A stretch of DNA of 64,000 nucleotides from DATJGR01 sp963780795 (GTDB lineage: Bacteria; Pseudomonadota; Gammaproteobacteria; Pseudomonadales; Azotimanducaceae). Below, one piece after another: positions 6,993 to 16,487 of the stretch. How positions within the stretch are numbered: the stretch's first letter is position 1; each line of letters begins with the position of its first letter. Where the stretch lies: NCBI GenBank assembly GCA_963780795.1, contig CAWADH010000003.1:387389-451388 (forward strand), given 5' to 3'. The notes beneath the pieces were generated by a model. The model was not told the DNA's origin, made no database searches, and saw only the letters and a program-made list of their open reading frames with translations. A program made the translations under genes and the position numbers.

Positions 6993-9403
6993 CGCGGGCG
7001 ACAACGATGTCCGACGACCCCGTAATGCGCGGCACCGCCGACGAAGAACAGCCCTCCGGCGAGCAGCCAGCCGGACATTCGAGCGTGCCAGCGGACGCGT
7101 TGATCATCATTCCGGTTCAGGGGACGGTGATATTTCCCGGCATGGTTTTTCCGATTGCGCTGGGTAGCGAGCATGCAATCAAAGCCGCCCAGCAAGCGCT
7201 ACGCGAACAACGTCCGGTCGGCATTCTTCTGCGGCGCGGCGCCGCGCAGGGTGAACCCACCGCCGTCGACCTGCATCGTGTAGGCACGGTGGCGAACGTC
7301 CTGCGTTACGTCAACGCGCCGGACGGCGCTCATCACGTCATTTTGCAAGGTGAACAACGCTTTCGGGTCGCCGATTTCACACACGAGCAACCTTTCTTCG
7401 CCGCGCACGTTGTGCGGATCGATGAGCCCGACGTGCCGGTCACGCCGGAGATCGAAGCACGCACGCTTCACCTGCGGCGACAGGCCGTCGAAGCGCTCGA
7501 GTTGTTGCCGCAAGTGCCGCAGGAGCTCGTTGCTGCGGTGCAATCGGCGTCCTCGGCCGGGTCTCTCGCCGATCTCGTTGCCGCGTACCTCGACATCACT
7601 GCCGACGAAAAGCAGGAGATTCTCGAGACGATCGATGTAAGTTCGCGGATGGATCGCGTCACACGCCTGTTGGCCAAGCGGATCGAAGTGCTTCGGCTGA
7701 CACAGGAAATCGGCCGCCAGACGCAGGCGTCGCTCGATGAACGCCAGCGCGAAGTGATCCTGCGCGAGCAAATGGCAGCAATCCAGCGGGAACTGGGCGA
7801 CGGCGCAGGCAAAGGACCGGAGATCGCCGAGTTGGACGCGGCGATCACCCAGGCGCAGATGCCTGCGGAAGTCGAAGACGCCGCGCGTAAGGAATTGCGC
7901 CGCTATGAACGCATGCACGAATCGGCGGCAGAGTCCGGCATGGTTCGCACCTATATCGACTGGCTCGTCGAATTGCCCTGGGCGTTGCCCGACGAGAAGC
8001 CGATCGACATCGACGCCGCACGACGCATTCTCGACGCGGACCACTTCGGCCTCGACAAAATCAAACGCCGCATCGTCGAGTATCTGGCGGTGCGCAAGCT
8101 GGCGCCGCACGGCAAAGCACCGATCTTGTGTTTCGTCGGTCCGCCGGGAGTCGGCAAGACGTCATTGGGGCAGTCGATTGCACGCGCGATGGATCGGCCA
8201 TTCGTGCGTTTGAGTCTGGGTGGTGTGCACGATGAGGCGGAAATCCGCGGGCATCGCCGAACTTATATCGGTGCGCTGCCGGGCAACATCATTCAGGCAA
8301 TTCGAAAAGCGAAGGCGCGCAATTGCGTGATGATGCTCGACGAGATCGACAAGATGGGAAGCAGCAATCAGGGTGACCCGGCAGCGGCGATGCTCGAAGT
8401 GCTGGACCCCGAACAGAATTCAACCTTCCGCGACAACTACCTCGGTGTACCTTTCGATCTATCGCGTGTCGCCTTCCTCGCCACAGCCAATCTGTTAGAT
8501 ACCATTCCCGGCCCGCTGCGCGATCGCATGGAAATAATCAGTCTTGCGGGTTATACCGAAAGCGAAAAATTGCAGATCGCGCAACGCTATCTCGTGCAGC
8601 GCCAGCTCGACGCCAACGGACTGACGGTTGCGCAGGCGGAGTTCGATGAAGACGCACTCCGCCACATCATCCGCGACTACACGCGTGAAGCCGGGGTGCG
8701 CGGGCTCGAACGCGAAATTGGCAGAGTATTGCGCAGCGCGGCGGTTCGGTTCGCCGAAGGCGAAACTGCCAAAGCACGCATCACCGCGGACGAGTTGATC
8801 GAAGTGCTGGGACCGCCCCGCTTCGAAAACGAAGTGGCGATGCGCACGAGCGTGCCCGGCGTTGCGACCGGACTCGCGTGGACGCCGGTCGGCGGCGACA
8901 TCCTGTTCATCGAGGCCACACGTGTACCTGGAAAGGGCAATCTGCTGCTGACGGGCCAACTCGGCGAAGTCATGCGTGAAAGTGCGCAGGCCGCGTTCAG
9001 CATCGTGAAGAACCGCGCCACATCCCTGGGCATCGACGCCGCCACTTTCGCAAACAGCGACATCCACATTCACGTTCCCGCAGGCGCGACGCCGAAGGAT
9101 GGACCCAGTGCCGGCGTTGCCATGTTCACGGCACTCGCCTCGCTCCTCACCGGCCGCAATGTGCGCAACGACACGGCCATGACAGGAGAGATCAGCCTGC
9201 GTGGACTGGTCCTACCGGTCGGCGGCATCAAGGAAAAGATCGTCGCTGCTGCCGCCGCCGGAATCACACGGGTGCTGCTGCCGGCGCGCAATCGGCGCGA
9301 TTTCGAGGACATTCCGAGCGATGTTCGCGACGCTCTGGAATTCGTCTGGCTGGAGGAAGTGGACGATGCCTTCGCTGCGGCTCTGGAGCCGCTCGGCAAC
9401 TAG
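6989..9403 (+). CDS. lon: ATP-dependent protease Lon (endopeptidase La)
   Basis: This 804-residue protein has the full LonA architecture: an N-terminal substrate-binding domain (LIIIPVQGTVIFPGMVFPI near residue 40), a central coiled-coil region, an AAA+ module with Walker A GPPGVGKT (384-391) and Walker B MMLDEIDKMG, and a C-terminal protease domain with the catalytic Ser707 in DGPSAG and the catalytic Lys in GGIKEK (about 748-750). It degrades misfolded and regulatory proteins in the cytoplasm. Several upstream in-frame Met codons exist; I use 6989 because it overlaps the hsp20 stop by 4 bases. It may be an additional Lon paralogue dedicated to Hsp20 clients. Confidence 0.95.
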   Translation: MTRATTMSDDPVMRGTADEEQPSGEQPAGHSSVPADALIIIPVQGTVIFPGMVFPIALGSEHAIKAAQQALREQRPVGILLRRGAAQGEPTAVDLHRVGTVANVLRYVNAPDGAHHVILQGEQRFRVADFTHEQPFFAAHVVRIDEPDVPVTPEIEARTLHLRRQAVEALELLPQVPQELVAAVQSASSAGSLADLVAAYLDITADEKQEILETIDVSSRMDRVTRLLAKRIEVLRLTQEIGRQTQASLDERQREVILREQMAAIQRELGDGAGKGPEIAELDAAITQAQMPAEVEDAARKELRRYERMHESAAESGMVRTYIDWLVELPWALPDEKPIDIDAARRILDADHFGLDKIKRRIVEYLAVRKLAPHGKAPILCFVGPPGVGKTSLGQSIARAMDRPFVRLSLGGVHDEAEIRGHRRTYIGALPGNIIQAIRKAKARNCVMMLDEIDKMGSSNQGDPAAAMLEVLDPEQNSTFRDNYLGVPFDLSRVAFLATANLLDTIPGPLRDRMEIISLAGYTESEKLQIAQRYLVQRQLDANGLTVAQAEFDEDALRHIIRDYTREAGVRGLEREIGRVLRSAAVRFAEGETAKARITADELIEVLGPPRFENEVAMRTSVPGVATGLAWTPVGGDILFIEATRVPGKGNLLLTGQLGEVMRESAQAAFSIVKNRATSLGIDAATFANSDIHIHVPAGATPKDGPSAGVAMFTALASLLTGRNVRNDTAMTGEISLRGLVLPVGGIKEKIVAAAAAGITRVLLPARNRRDFEDIPSDVRDALEFVWLEEVDDAFAAALEPLGN

Positions 9404-9925
9404 CGGCTCGCCGGCAGTTCTGCGGGCTGCGCCTCATTGAGGTTGTTGGGCAGCCAAGGTATTTGCACCGAGGCTGCTGGCGTCAGTAGCTTTGAGATGC
9501 GAACGATTCGCCTGAGTCGACACAGTCGCGCCAGTCGGCTAGGCATGCATGCGCGCCGATGGCCGACGAACGGTCGGCCTTGTAGGCTGCCGACTACAAT
9601 CCACCCGCTACCTGACCACTACACTCCCTTTTGTCATCAGCAGATCACTCGACACTGCTGTTCCCGAGGGAACTATCGTGCTGACCTGTTCACGGTGGCC
9701 AAGGCGACGCCGAAATGCTGGCTCTACGAGGACGAACCGGTGGACGAAGCGACACAGCTGCATGCCCAGTGGGCCTTCGGGTATGGATCTCGAACGGAAT
9801 TGTTGTGCCTCCGGACGATGAATGCCGCGGGCTTTGAGAAGCGTAACCAGAACATCGGGTGGTGGATCCATTTGAGCGATGTCGGTCGCTCCGTTGAATG
9901 ATGGGCCGCGGCGAAGCGCAACCGG
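9404..9925. other. Intergenic region, nothing recognised
   Basis: About 520 bases after lon. Open frames exist on both strands (for example 9437-9901 plus and 9608-9994 minus), but none shows family motifs or normal codon use for this genome. Confidence 0.5.
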
Positions 9926-10309
9926 ATGCAATCTGAAGATATCGACAATGAAGTTCTGCGTTTCATCGAACGGTACATCGACAGCGTGCCGCACTTAGAA
10001 GCACTTCTGCTTCTCTCAGAGCACCCCGCGCACACATGGACGGAAGAAGCCGTCGCAACGAGGATCTATCTCGACAAGGATCGGTCTCGCGTCGTACTGA
10101 ACGATCTCGTTAGGCATGGACTGATCGTCGACGCCGGACAGCGTCTTGCTTACCGTTACGACCCTACCAGCGCCTACGGGCCGATTGTGGCGAAGGTTGC
10201 GGATGCGTACCGACGACACCTGGTGCTCATTGCTACACTGATTCACTCAAAAGGCTCCGCAGCGGTGCGCGATTTCGCGCGTGCCTTCGAGATCAAAAAG
10301 CGAGACTGA
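9926..10309 (+). CDS. Hypothetical protein, possible winged-helix domain
   Basis: This 127-residue protein has a pattern like a winged helix (LEALLLLSEHPAHTWTEEAVATRIYLDKDRSRVVLNDLVRHGLI) followed by a short beta segment (RLAYRYDP) and a C-terminal helix. It could be a small transcription regulator, or a modulator of the two membrane proteins that follow. The stop is immediately followed, one base later, by the GTG start of the next gene, indicating an operon of three. No precise family is assigned. Confidence 0.72.
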   Translation: MQSEDIDNEVLRFIERYIDSVPHLEALLLLSEHPAHTWTEEAVATRIYLDKDRSRVVLNDLVRHGLIVDAGQRLAYRYDPTSAYGPIVAKVADAYRRHLVLIATLIHSKGSAAVRDFARAFEIKKRD

Positions 10310-10310
10310 C

Positions 10311-10574
10311 GTGGCGGCTACGGTTTACATCTTGGGCGCACTAACGACTCTGCTCTGCGCCGTGCTCCTGCTTCGCGCGTACGCAGGGGCAGGAAGGCGT
10401 CGACTACTTCTGTGGAGCGGTCTCTGCTTTGCAGGACTGACGTTGTCGAACGCGTTGGTGTTTATCGATCTCGTCTTGCTCCCCGACACAACCGATCTCT
10501 ATCTTCTTCGATTGTCCACCGCCGCGGGCTCGATGTTACTTCTCGTGTTTGGTCTCATTTGGGACAGCCGGTAA
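10311..10574 (+). CDS. DUF5985-like small membrane protein
   Basis: This 87-residue protein has three hydrophobic segments (about residues 3-22, 30-50 and 60-82) and matches the DUF5985 pattern of short three-helix inner-membrane proteins. I place the start at the GTG at 10311 (MAATVYILGAL), one base after the upstream stop; an ATG 30 bases earlier in frame would overlap the previous gene. Its function is unknown. It is followed after 4 bases by a related gene. Confidence 0.72.
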   Translation: MAATVYILGALTTLLCAVLLLRAYAGAGRRRLLLWSGLCFAGLTLSNALVFIDLVLLPDTTDLYLLRLSTAAGSMLLLVFGLIWDSR

Positions 10575-10578
10575 CGCG

Positions 10579-10836
10579 ATGATCGAGGGATTCCTGCTAG
10601 GTGTGATCGTCGCGACATCGTTGATCGCCGGGCTTTTCTTCTTGAAGTTCTGGCGCGAAACACGCGACCTGTTGTTTCTCGCGTTCGCCGCGGCTTTCTT
10701 CGTCGAAGGCATCAATCGAGTTGGCGTTCTGCTCGTTGCAAAACCGAACGAAGGCAACCCGACGATCTACATCATCCGTCTTGTGGCGTTTCTGTTGATC
10801 CTCGCGGCCATTGTCTGGAAAAACCGCGATCGATGA
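10579..10836 (+). CDS. DUF5985 family small membrane protein
   Basis: This 85-residue protein has three predicted membrane helices and begins MIEGFLLGVIVATSLIAGLF, the typical DUF5985 N terminus, followed by FLKFWRETRDLLFLAFAAAFF and EGINR. It is the second of two paralogous-looking small membrane proteins; such doublets occur together in other proteobacteria. The start at 10579 is preferred over an in-frame start 30 bases upstream, which would overlap the previous gene. The function is unknown. Confidence 0.78.
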   Translation: MIEGFLLGVIVATSLIAGLFFLKFWRETRDLLFLAFAAAFFVEGINRVGVLLVAKPNEGNPTIYIIRLVAFLLILAAIVWKNRDR

Positions 10837-11231
10837 ACTGTGGCGACTCGAAGCGCCTCGAGGAGATCCGGTTAGGCCGGCGTTGCCAGCGCTGCCGCAT
10901 TACTCGCGTCTCGGCAAAGACGTCACCGCGAACACCAATAGGAACATTCGGATCGCGGATCAGCTGATCTCCAGTCTCTCGACAAAACAACGGCGCGCGA
11001 CTGCGTGTAAATCACGCCAGGCCCTGTAAGTCCTTCCATCCCAATTTGCACCGAGCTTTGAACCGGAAAGCCGTTGGGAGTCGCATCGTGCCTGTCCAGG
11101 TGCATTGCGCCAGGTGCATTGCGCGCGAAATCAGCACGACCCCTCGCGCGGCACGGATCTTGCCCCGCGAACCGCTGTGTTCCAACGATTTGCAGCGCTG
11201 TTGCAAAGACTTCGACTAGCGGACGGCAGGA
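10837..11231. other. Intergenic region upstream of the ThDP-enzyme operon
   Basis: Nearly 400 bases without a supported gene, presumably holding the promoter of the operon starting at 11232. I could not identify a confident -35/-10 pair or operator. Confidence 0.45.
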
Positions 11232-13049
11232 ATGGCAGCGAGCGTCGGCGACTATATCTTCAACCGCCTCAGCGAATGGGGAATTCGTCGGATCTTCGGT
11301 TACCCCGGCGACGGCATCAACGGAATCATGGGTGCGCTCGACCGTGCGTCGGACAGATTCGAATACGTGCGCGTGCGTCACGAAGAAATGGCAGCGTTCA
11401 TGGCAGGTGGTCATGCCAAGTTCGCCGGCGAGGTAGGCGTTTGCATGGCGACGTCGGGTCCGGGAGCGATCCACCTGCTGAATGGACTCTATGACGCGAA
11501 GATGGATCACATGCCAGTGCTCGCGATCGTCGGACAGCAGGCGCGCTCGGCGCTCGGCAGCGACTATCAGCAGGAAGTCGACCTGCAAACGTTGTTCAAA
11601 GACGTTGCCGCCTATGTCGAAATGATCTCCTGCCCCGCGCAGGTGCGGCACGTGCTCGATCGCGCGCTGCGCATCGCCCAGGCGGAACGCGCAGTGACGT
11701 GCATGATCGTGCCGAACGACGTGCAGCAGATGGATGCCGTACCGAGTCCGCCGCGCGCGCACGGCAATGTGTATTCGGGAGTCGGATACAACCCTCCGCA
11801 TCCGCAGCCAACCGATGCGCAACTGCGGGCGGCCGCGGAAATTCTCAACGCCGGCGAAAAGGTTGCCGTACTGGTCGGCGCAGGTGCGCTGGGTGCCACC
11901 GATCAGCTGATGCAGTTGGCCGACGTACTCGGATGCGGTGTGGCCAAGGCGCTGCTCGGCAAGGCCGCGCTGCCCGACGACCTACCGTATGTCACCGGTT
12001 GCATCGGCCTGCTCGGCACGCGCCCGAGTTGGAATCTGATGCAGGACTGCGACACGCTGTTGATGATCGGCACGACATTTCCGTATTCGGAGTTTCTGCC
12101 GAAGGACGGCCAGGCACGCGCCGTACAGATCGATCTATCGCCGCGTAACGTGTCGATGCGCTATCCGACCGAAGTCAACCTGATCGGCGACAGCGCAGCC
12201 ACCCTCGAAGGGTTGATGCCGATGTTGAGTCGCAAAACGGATCGGTCGTGGCGCGAGAACATCGAAGCGGACGTGGCAGAGTGGTGGCGGGAACTCGAAG
12301 ACAAAGCGATGGAGCCCGCCGATCCGATCAACCCGCAGCGGATTTTCTGGGAACTCTCGCCGCGCTTGCCGGACAACACCATTCTCTGCGGGGACTGCGG
12401 ATCGCACACCAACTGGTATGCGCGCGATATCAGGATGCGACGCGGCATGATGGGTTCGTTGTCCGGCAAGCTCGCAACGATGGGCAGCGGTATTCCTTAC
12501 GCCATCGCAGCGAAGATGGCGTATCCGGATCGGCCGGTGCTGGCGATGGTCGGCGACGGCGCCATGCAGATGAATGGCAACGCCGAACTGATCACGGTGA
12601 AGCAGTACTGGAAGCAATGGAAGAGTCCTTGCTTCGTAGTAATGGTGCTGGCGAATCACGACCTGAATCAGGTGACGTGGGAGCAGCGTGCGCTGGCAGG
12701 CGACCCGAAGTTTCCAGCGGCTCAATGCGTGGAGGATTTCGGCTATGCGCGGTATGCCGACATGCTGGGCTTCAAAGGCATTCGCATCGCCGATCCCAAC
12801 GACATCGCAGAAGCCTGGGTTCAGGCGTTTGCCGCGGATCGGCCCGTATTAATCGAGTTCATCGCCGACCCCGACGTGCCGCCTCTTCCTCCGCACATTT
12901 CGTTCGATCAGGCACGCGCCTTCGCAACGACGCTGTTCAAGGGCGATCCCGACAACGGCGGGATGCTCTTGCAGACCGTGCGCCAGATCAAAGACACCGC
13001 GAAACACCGACTCGCGCGTACGTTCGGCAAACACGATGACGACGACTGA
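11232..13049 (+). CDS. Thiamine-diphosphate-dependent enzyme (pyruvate oxidase / acetolactate synthase type)
   Basis: This 605-residue protein has the three-domain ThDP layout: an N-terminal Pyr domain with the catalytic Glu in RHEEMAAFMA (about residues 56-65) and ATSGPGAIHLLNGLYDAK, a central domain, and a C-terminal PP domain with the ThDP/Mg motif GDGAMQMNG followed about 27 residues later by LANHDLNQVTWEQ. The family decarboxylates 2-oxo acids such as pyruvate. The well-populated 'thiamine pyrophosphate-requiring protein' subgroup is not biochemically resolved, so the substrate stays open. It is the first gene of a five-gene operon with hydroxyacid dehydrogenase partners. Only a weak ribosome binding site precedes the ATG. 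Confidence 0.88.
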   Translation: MAASVGDYIFNRLSEWGIRRIFGYPGDGINGIMGALDRASDRFEYVRVRHEEMAAFMAGGHAKFAGEVGVCMATSGPGAIHLLNGLYDAKMDHMPVLAIVGQQARSALGSDYQQEVDLQTLFKDVAAYVEMISCPAQVRHVLDRALRIAQAERAVTCMIVPNDVQQMDAVPSPPRAHGNVYSGVGYNPPHPQPTDAQLRAAAEILNAGEKVAVLVGAGALGATDQLMQLADVLGCGVAKALLGKAALPDDLPYVTGCIGLLGTRPSWNLMQDCDTLLMIGTTFPYSEFLPKDGQARAVQIDLSPRNVSMRYPTEVNLIGDSAATLEGLMPMLSRKTDRSWRENIEADVAEWWRELEDKAMEPADPINPQRIFWELSPRLPDNTILCGDCGSHTNWYARDIRMRRGMMGSLSGKLATMGSGIPYAIAAKMAYPDRPVLAMVGDGAMQMNGNAELITVKQYWKQWKSPCFVVMVLANHDLNQVTWEQRALAGDPKFPAAQCVEDFGYARYADMLGFKGIRIADPNDIAEAWVQAFAADRPVLIEFIADPDVPPLPPHISFDQARAFATTLFKGDPDNGGMLLQTVRQIKDTAKHRLARTFGKHDDDD

Positions 13050-16023
13050 GGGCACGAACTTGCAGCGAATGATTACGCTGAAGTCCGTGGACGAACCGGT
13101 CGAAGACAGCGAAATGCTGTGCAACGCGCTCAAAGAAGCGGTAAGGGGTCAGGTCAATTTCGACCCCGGCAACCGCGCGCTATACGCAACCGATGCATCG
13201 AACTACCGCCAGGTACCCATCGGCGTAGTCATTCCGTTAGATATCGACGACGTGATCGCAGCAGTTTCCATTTGCCATCAGTTCAAGGCCCCTGTCCTTC
13301 CCCGCGGCGCGGGCACCAGCCTCGCCGGACAGTGTTGCAATGCCGCGGTCGTGATCGATTTCACCCGGCACGTCAATCGCATCGTCGAACTCGACGTTGC
13401 CGCGCGGACGGCAACGGTTGAACCGGGTTGCGTACTCGACGATCTGCGCCATGCCGCCGAACGATACGGTCTGACGTTTGGTCCCGACCCCGCTACCCAT
13501 CGCCACAATACGCTGGGTGGAATGATAGGAAACAATTCCTGCGGCGTGCATTCGGTCATGGCGGGCCGCACGGCGGACAACGTCGAGGCGCTCGAAGTGC
13601 TGACGTACGACGGACTGCGGCTGCGCGTCGGCAAAACCGATGCGGCCGAACTCGACCGCATCATTGCGGCCGGTGGCCGTGAGGGTGCCATTTACGCCGG
13701 CCTGAAACGCCTGCGCGACGTGCACGCCGCCGAGATCCGCGATCGGTATCCGAAGATTCCGCGACGCGTGTCCGGCTACAACCTCGACGAACTGTTACCC
13801 GAAAATGGCTTCCACGTGGCGCGCGCCCTTGTCGGATCGGAGGGTACGTGCGTGATCGTACTGCGCGCGATCGTTCGGCTCGTTGAAAACCCGAACGCAC
13901 GTAGTTTGCTGGTACTCGGCTATCCCGATATTTACAGCGCAGGCGACCATGTACCCCAGATTTTAGCCGCGAATCCGATCGGCCTCGAAGGTCTGGACCA
14001 TCGGCTCATCGATTACATGCAACGCAAACACATGCATCCACGCGATCACGACTTGCTTCCGGAGGGTCGCGGCTGGCTCATGGTCGAGTTTGGCGGTTGC
14101 AATCGACAGGCATCGCATCGCAGCGCGCACGCATTGATGCAACGACTCGCTGCTACCGACAATCCGCCAAGTATGAAGTTATTCGACGATCCCGCCGAAG
14201 AACGACGGCTGTGGACCGTTCGCGAGTCGGGTCTCGGAGCCACCGCGCATGTGCCCGGAGAACGCGAATCGCATCCGGGATGGGAAGACGCAGCGGTGCC
14301 ACCACATGCGGTCGGAGCCTACCTGCGCGAGTTCCGCCGGCTGCTGACGCAATACGGCTACGAGTGCGCGTTTTACGGGCATTTTGGCGACGGTTGCATT
14401 CACGTGCGAATCGACTTCGATCTCTCAACGCACAGCGGCGTCGAACACTGGAAGGCATTCATGAATGCCGCGGCCGACCTGGTACTGCGACACGGTGGAT
14501 CACTGTCCGGAGAACATGGCGATGGCCAAGCGCGCGCGTGGCTGCTGCCGAAAATGTTCGGTTCCGCGCTGGTGCGGGCATTTGCCGATTTCAAGCGGCT
14601 GTGGGATCCGCATTGGCGGATGAATCCCGGCAAGGTCGTTGACCCGTTACCGGTTGATCGTCACCTGCGGGTCGGTCCTGATCACACGCGTGCCGAGCCC
14701 GCGGCGCATTTCGCATTCGCCGACGACAACGGCAGCTTTGAACAGTCCACGCGACGTTGCGTCGGCGTCGGGTCCTGTCGCAACGCACATGGCGGCGTGA
14801 TGTGTCCGAGCTTTCGCGCCACGCATGAAGAGCGGCACTCCACTCGCGGCCGGGCGCGTTTGTTGTTCGAGATGCTGCAGGGCGATCCGCTGCGCGATGG
14901 GTGGCGCAATCGCGCTGTGCACGATGCACTCGAACTCTGCCTCGCGTGCAAAGGCTGTAAAAGCGACTGCCCGGTCAACGTCGACATGGCGACCTACAAG
15001 GCGGAATTCGCCGCGCACTACTTCCGCGGCCGATTGCGTCCGCGCGCTGCGTACTCGATGGGACTGATTCACTATTGGTGTCGTGCTGCTTCCCGTATGC
15101 CGCGCGCGGCGAACGCAGCATTTCAAAGCCCGTTGCTCGGTCGTGCGCTGAAGGCTTTGGCCGGGATCGCTAACGAGCGGAACGTCCCACGATTCGCCAC
15201 ACAAACGTTCGTCGACTGGTTCGGCTCCCGGCGCCCGACAAACGTCGGTTGCGCGCCGGTTGTCTTGTGGCCCGATACCTTCAACAACTATCTGTACCCG
15301 ACGGCTCTCAAAGCCGCCACTCGCGTGCTGGAAGCGGCCGGCTTCCACGTACGGATTCCCCAACAGCCGCTCTGTTGTGCGCGGCCGCTGTACGCCGAAG
15401 GCATGCTCGATCTGGCGCGGCACCAGCTCGAGATTCTCCTGTCCGCGCTGACGCCAGACATCGCACAGAAGACGCCCGTCGTCGGACTCGAACCGTCATG
15501 CGTCAGCAGCTTCAGAGACGAGGTGCCCGCGTTGTTTCCGGACGACGCGCGCGCGACGTATCTCCGAAACAACAGTTATCTCCTGAGCGAATTCCTCGCA
15601 CGTCACACGTGGCAACCGCCCAAGATGGTACGCAAAGCGCTTGTGCATGCGCACTGCCACCACCACGCGGTCATCGGGACGGACGACGAGAAGCACCTAC
15701 TGGCGATGATGGGTGTGGACTTCGACTTCATCGACGGGGGCTGCTGCGGACTCGCCGGGTCGTTCGGATTCAATGCCAAACACTACGGAATTTCGCTGAA
15801 GATCGGCGAACACTCGCTGATGCCGCGAATCCGCGACGCACCGCCCGATACGCTGATCGTCAGTAACGGCTTCAGCTGCCGCCAGCAGATCGAACATTGC
15901 ACGGACCGGTCCGTGGTGAGTCTGGCGCAATTGCTGGACATGGCGCTCAACGCCGAAGCGACGCAGTCGCGTCAATCCGATGCGCGGGTGCAGGTTGCGG
16001 TGCAACGATCACAAGGAGGGTGA
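13036..16023 (+). CDS. Fused FAD-binding and (Fe-S)-binding 2-hydroxyacid dehydrogenase
   Basis: This 995-residue protein joins a GlcD/DLD-type flavin domain to a GlpC/GlcF-type iron-sulfur domain. The FAD pyrophosphate loop is LPRGAGTSLAGQ, with LGGMIGNNSCG downstream; the GEHGDGQ motif marks the oxidase C-terminal domain. The Fe-S half has a Cys cluster CLACKGCKSDCP, a CVGVGSC block, and two CCG domains (LCCARPLYAEG and GGCCGLAGSFG). Such proteins oxidise D-lactate, glycolate or D-2-hydroxyglutarate and pass electrons to quinone. It overlaps the ThDP gene by 14 bases, so the two are translated together. Length matches the YdiJ-like family (about 1000 residues). Confidence 0.9.
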   Translation: MTTTEGTNLQRMITLKSVDEPVEDSEMLCNALKEAVRGQVNFDPGNRALYATDASNYRQVPIGVVIPLDIDDVIAAVSICHQFKAPVLPRGAGTSLAGQCCNAAVVIDFTRHVNRIVELDVAARTATVEPGCVLDDLRHAAERYGLTFGPDPATHRHNTLGGMIGNNSCGVHSVMAGRTADNVEALEVLTYDGLRLRVGKTDAAELDRIIAAGGREGAIYAGLKRLRDVHAAEIRDRYPKIPRRVSGYNLDELLPENGFHVARALVGSEGTCVIVLRAIVRLVENPNARSLLVLGYPDIYSAGDHVPQILAANPIGLEGLDHRLIDYMQRKHMHPRDHDLLPEGRGWLMVEFGGCNRQASHRSAHALMQRLAATDNPPSMKLFDDPAEERRLWTVRESGLGATAHVPGERESHPGWEDAAVPPHAVGAYLREFRRLLTQYGYECAFYGHFGDGCIHVRIDFDLSTHSGVEHWKAFMNAAADLVLRHGGSLSGEHGDGQARAWLLPKMFGSALVRAFADFKRLWDPHWRMNPGKVVDPLPVDRHLRVGPDHTRAEPAAHFAFADDNGSFEQSTRRCVGVGSCRNAHGGVMCPSFRATHEERHSTRGRARLLFEMLQGDPLRDGWRNRAVHDALELCLACKGCKSDCPVNVDMATYKAEFAAHYFRGRLRPRAAYSMGLIHYWCRAASRMPRAANAAFQSPLLGRALKALAGIANERNVPRFATQTFVDWFGSRRPTNVGCAPVVLWPDTFNNYLYPTALKAATRVLEAAGFHVRIPQQPLCCARPLYAEGMLDLARHQLEILLSALTPDIAQKTPVVGLEPSCVSSFRDEVPALFPDDARATYLRNNSYLLSEFLARHTWQPPKMVRKALVHAHCHHHAVIGTDDEKHLLAMMGVDFDFIDGGCCGLAGSFGFNAKHYGISLKIGEHSLMPRIRDAPPDTLIVSNGFSCRQQIEHCTDRSVVSLAQLLDMALNAEATQSRQSDARVQVAVQRSQGG

Positions 16024-16028
16024 CAAAA

Positions 16029-16487
16029 GTGCAACAGCGATTGCTCAACGAGAACGGCACCAAAACGTGGATCGTGGTGCTCGACACCGGCGACGAGGTG
16101 ATGAAATGCCTCCTCGATTTCGCGAACGAACAACATCTGAGCGCCGCGCGGATAAGCGGTATCGGTGCTTTCCAGAACGCGGTCCTCGGCTATTTCGATT
16201 GGGCGAGTAGGAACTACCGCCGGAATCCCGTCGAACGGCAGGTCGAAGTGGTCTCGCTGCTGGGTGACGTTGCGCTCGAAAACGGCGCCCCCAAAATGCA
16301 TCTGCACGTCGTGCTGGCCGAAGCGGATGGGCGCGCCCTCGGCGGCCACCTGCTCGAGGCCCACGTGCGCCCGACGCTCGAGATCATGCTCACCGAAACG
16401 CCCGCGCACCTGCAGCGTCACTACGACGCCGCTTCCGGCATTGCGCTGATTCGTCCCGCAGCATCGGCTGGTCCAGCGACGTCATGA
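16029..16487 (+). CDS. PPC/DUF296 domain protein
   Basis: This 152-residue protein matches the PPC (DUF296) fold, with a SGIGAFQNAVLGYFD block and the metal-site pattern MHLHVVLAEADGRALGGHLLEA. In bacteria these trimeric single-domain proteins are of unknown function; in plants the domain is coupled to AT-hooks. The start is the GTG at 16029, placed 10 bases after the AAGGAGG at 16012-16018; an in-frame GTG at 16020 is too close to that site. The stop overlaps the next start (ATGA). Confidence 0.82.
   Translation: MQQRLLNENGTKTWIVVLDTGDEVMKCLLDFANEQHLSAARISGIGAFQNAVLGYFDWASRNYRRNPVERQVEVVSLLGDVALENGAPKMHLHVVLAEADGRALGGHLLEAHVRPTLEIMLTETPAHLQRHYDAASGIALIRPAASAGPATS

Noticed and set aside
9437..9901. 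A 154-codon frame after lon
   Set aside because: The product is rich in Cys, His and Arg, has no recognisable motif and no ribosome binding site.
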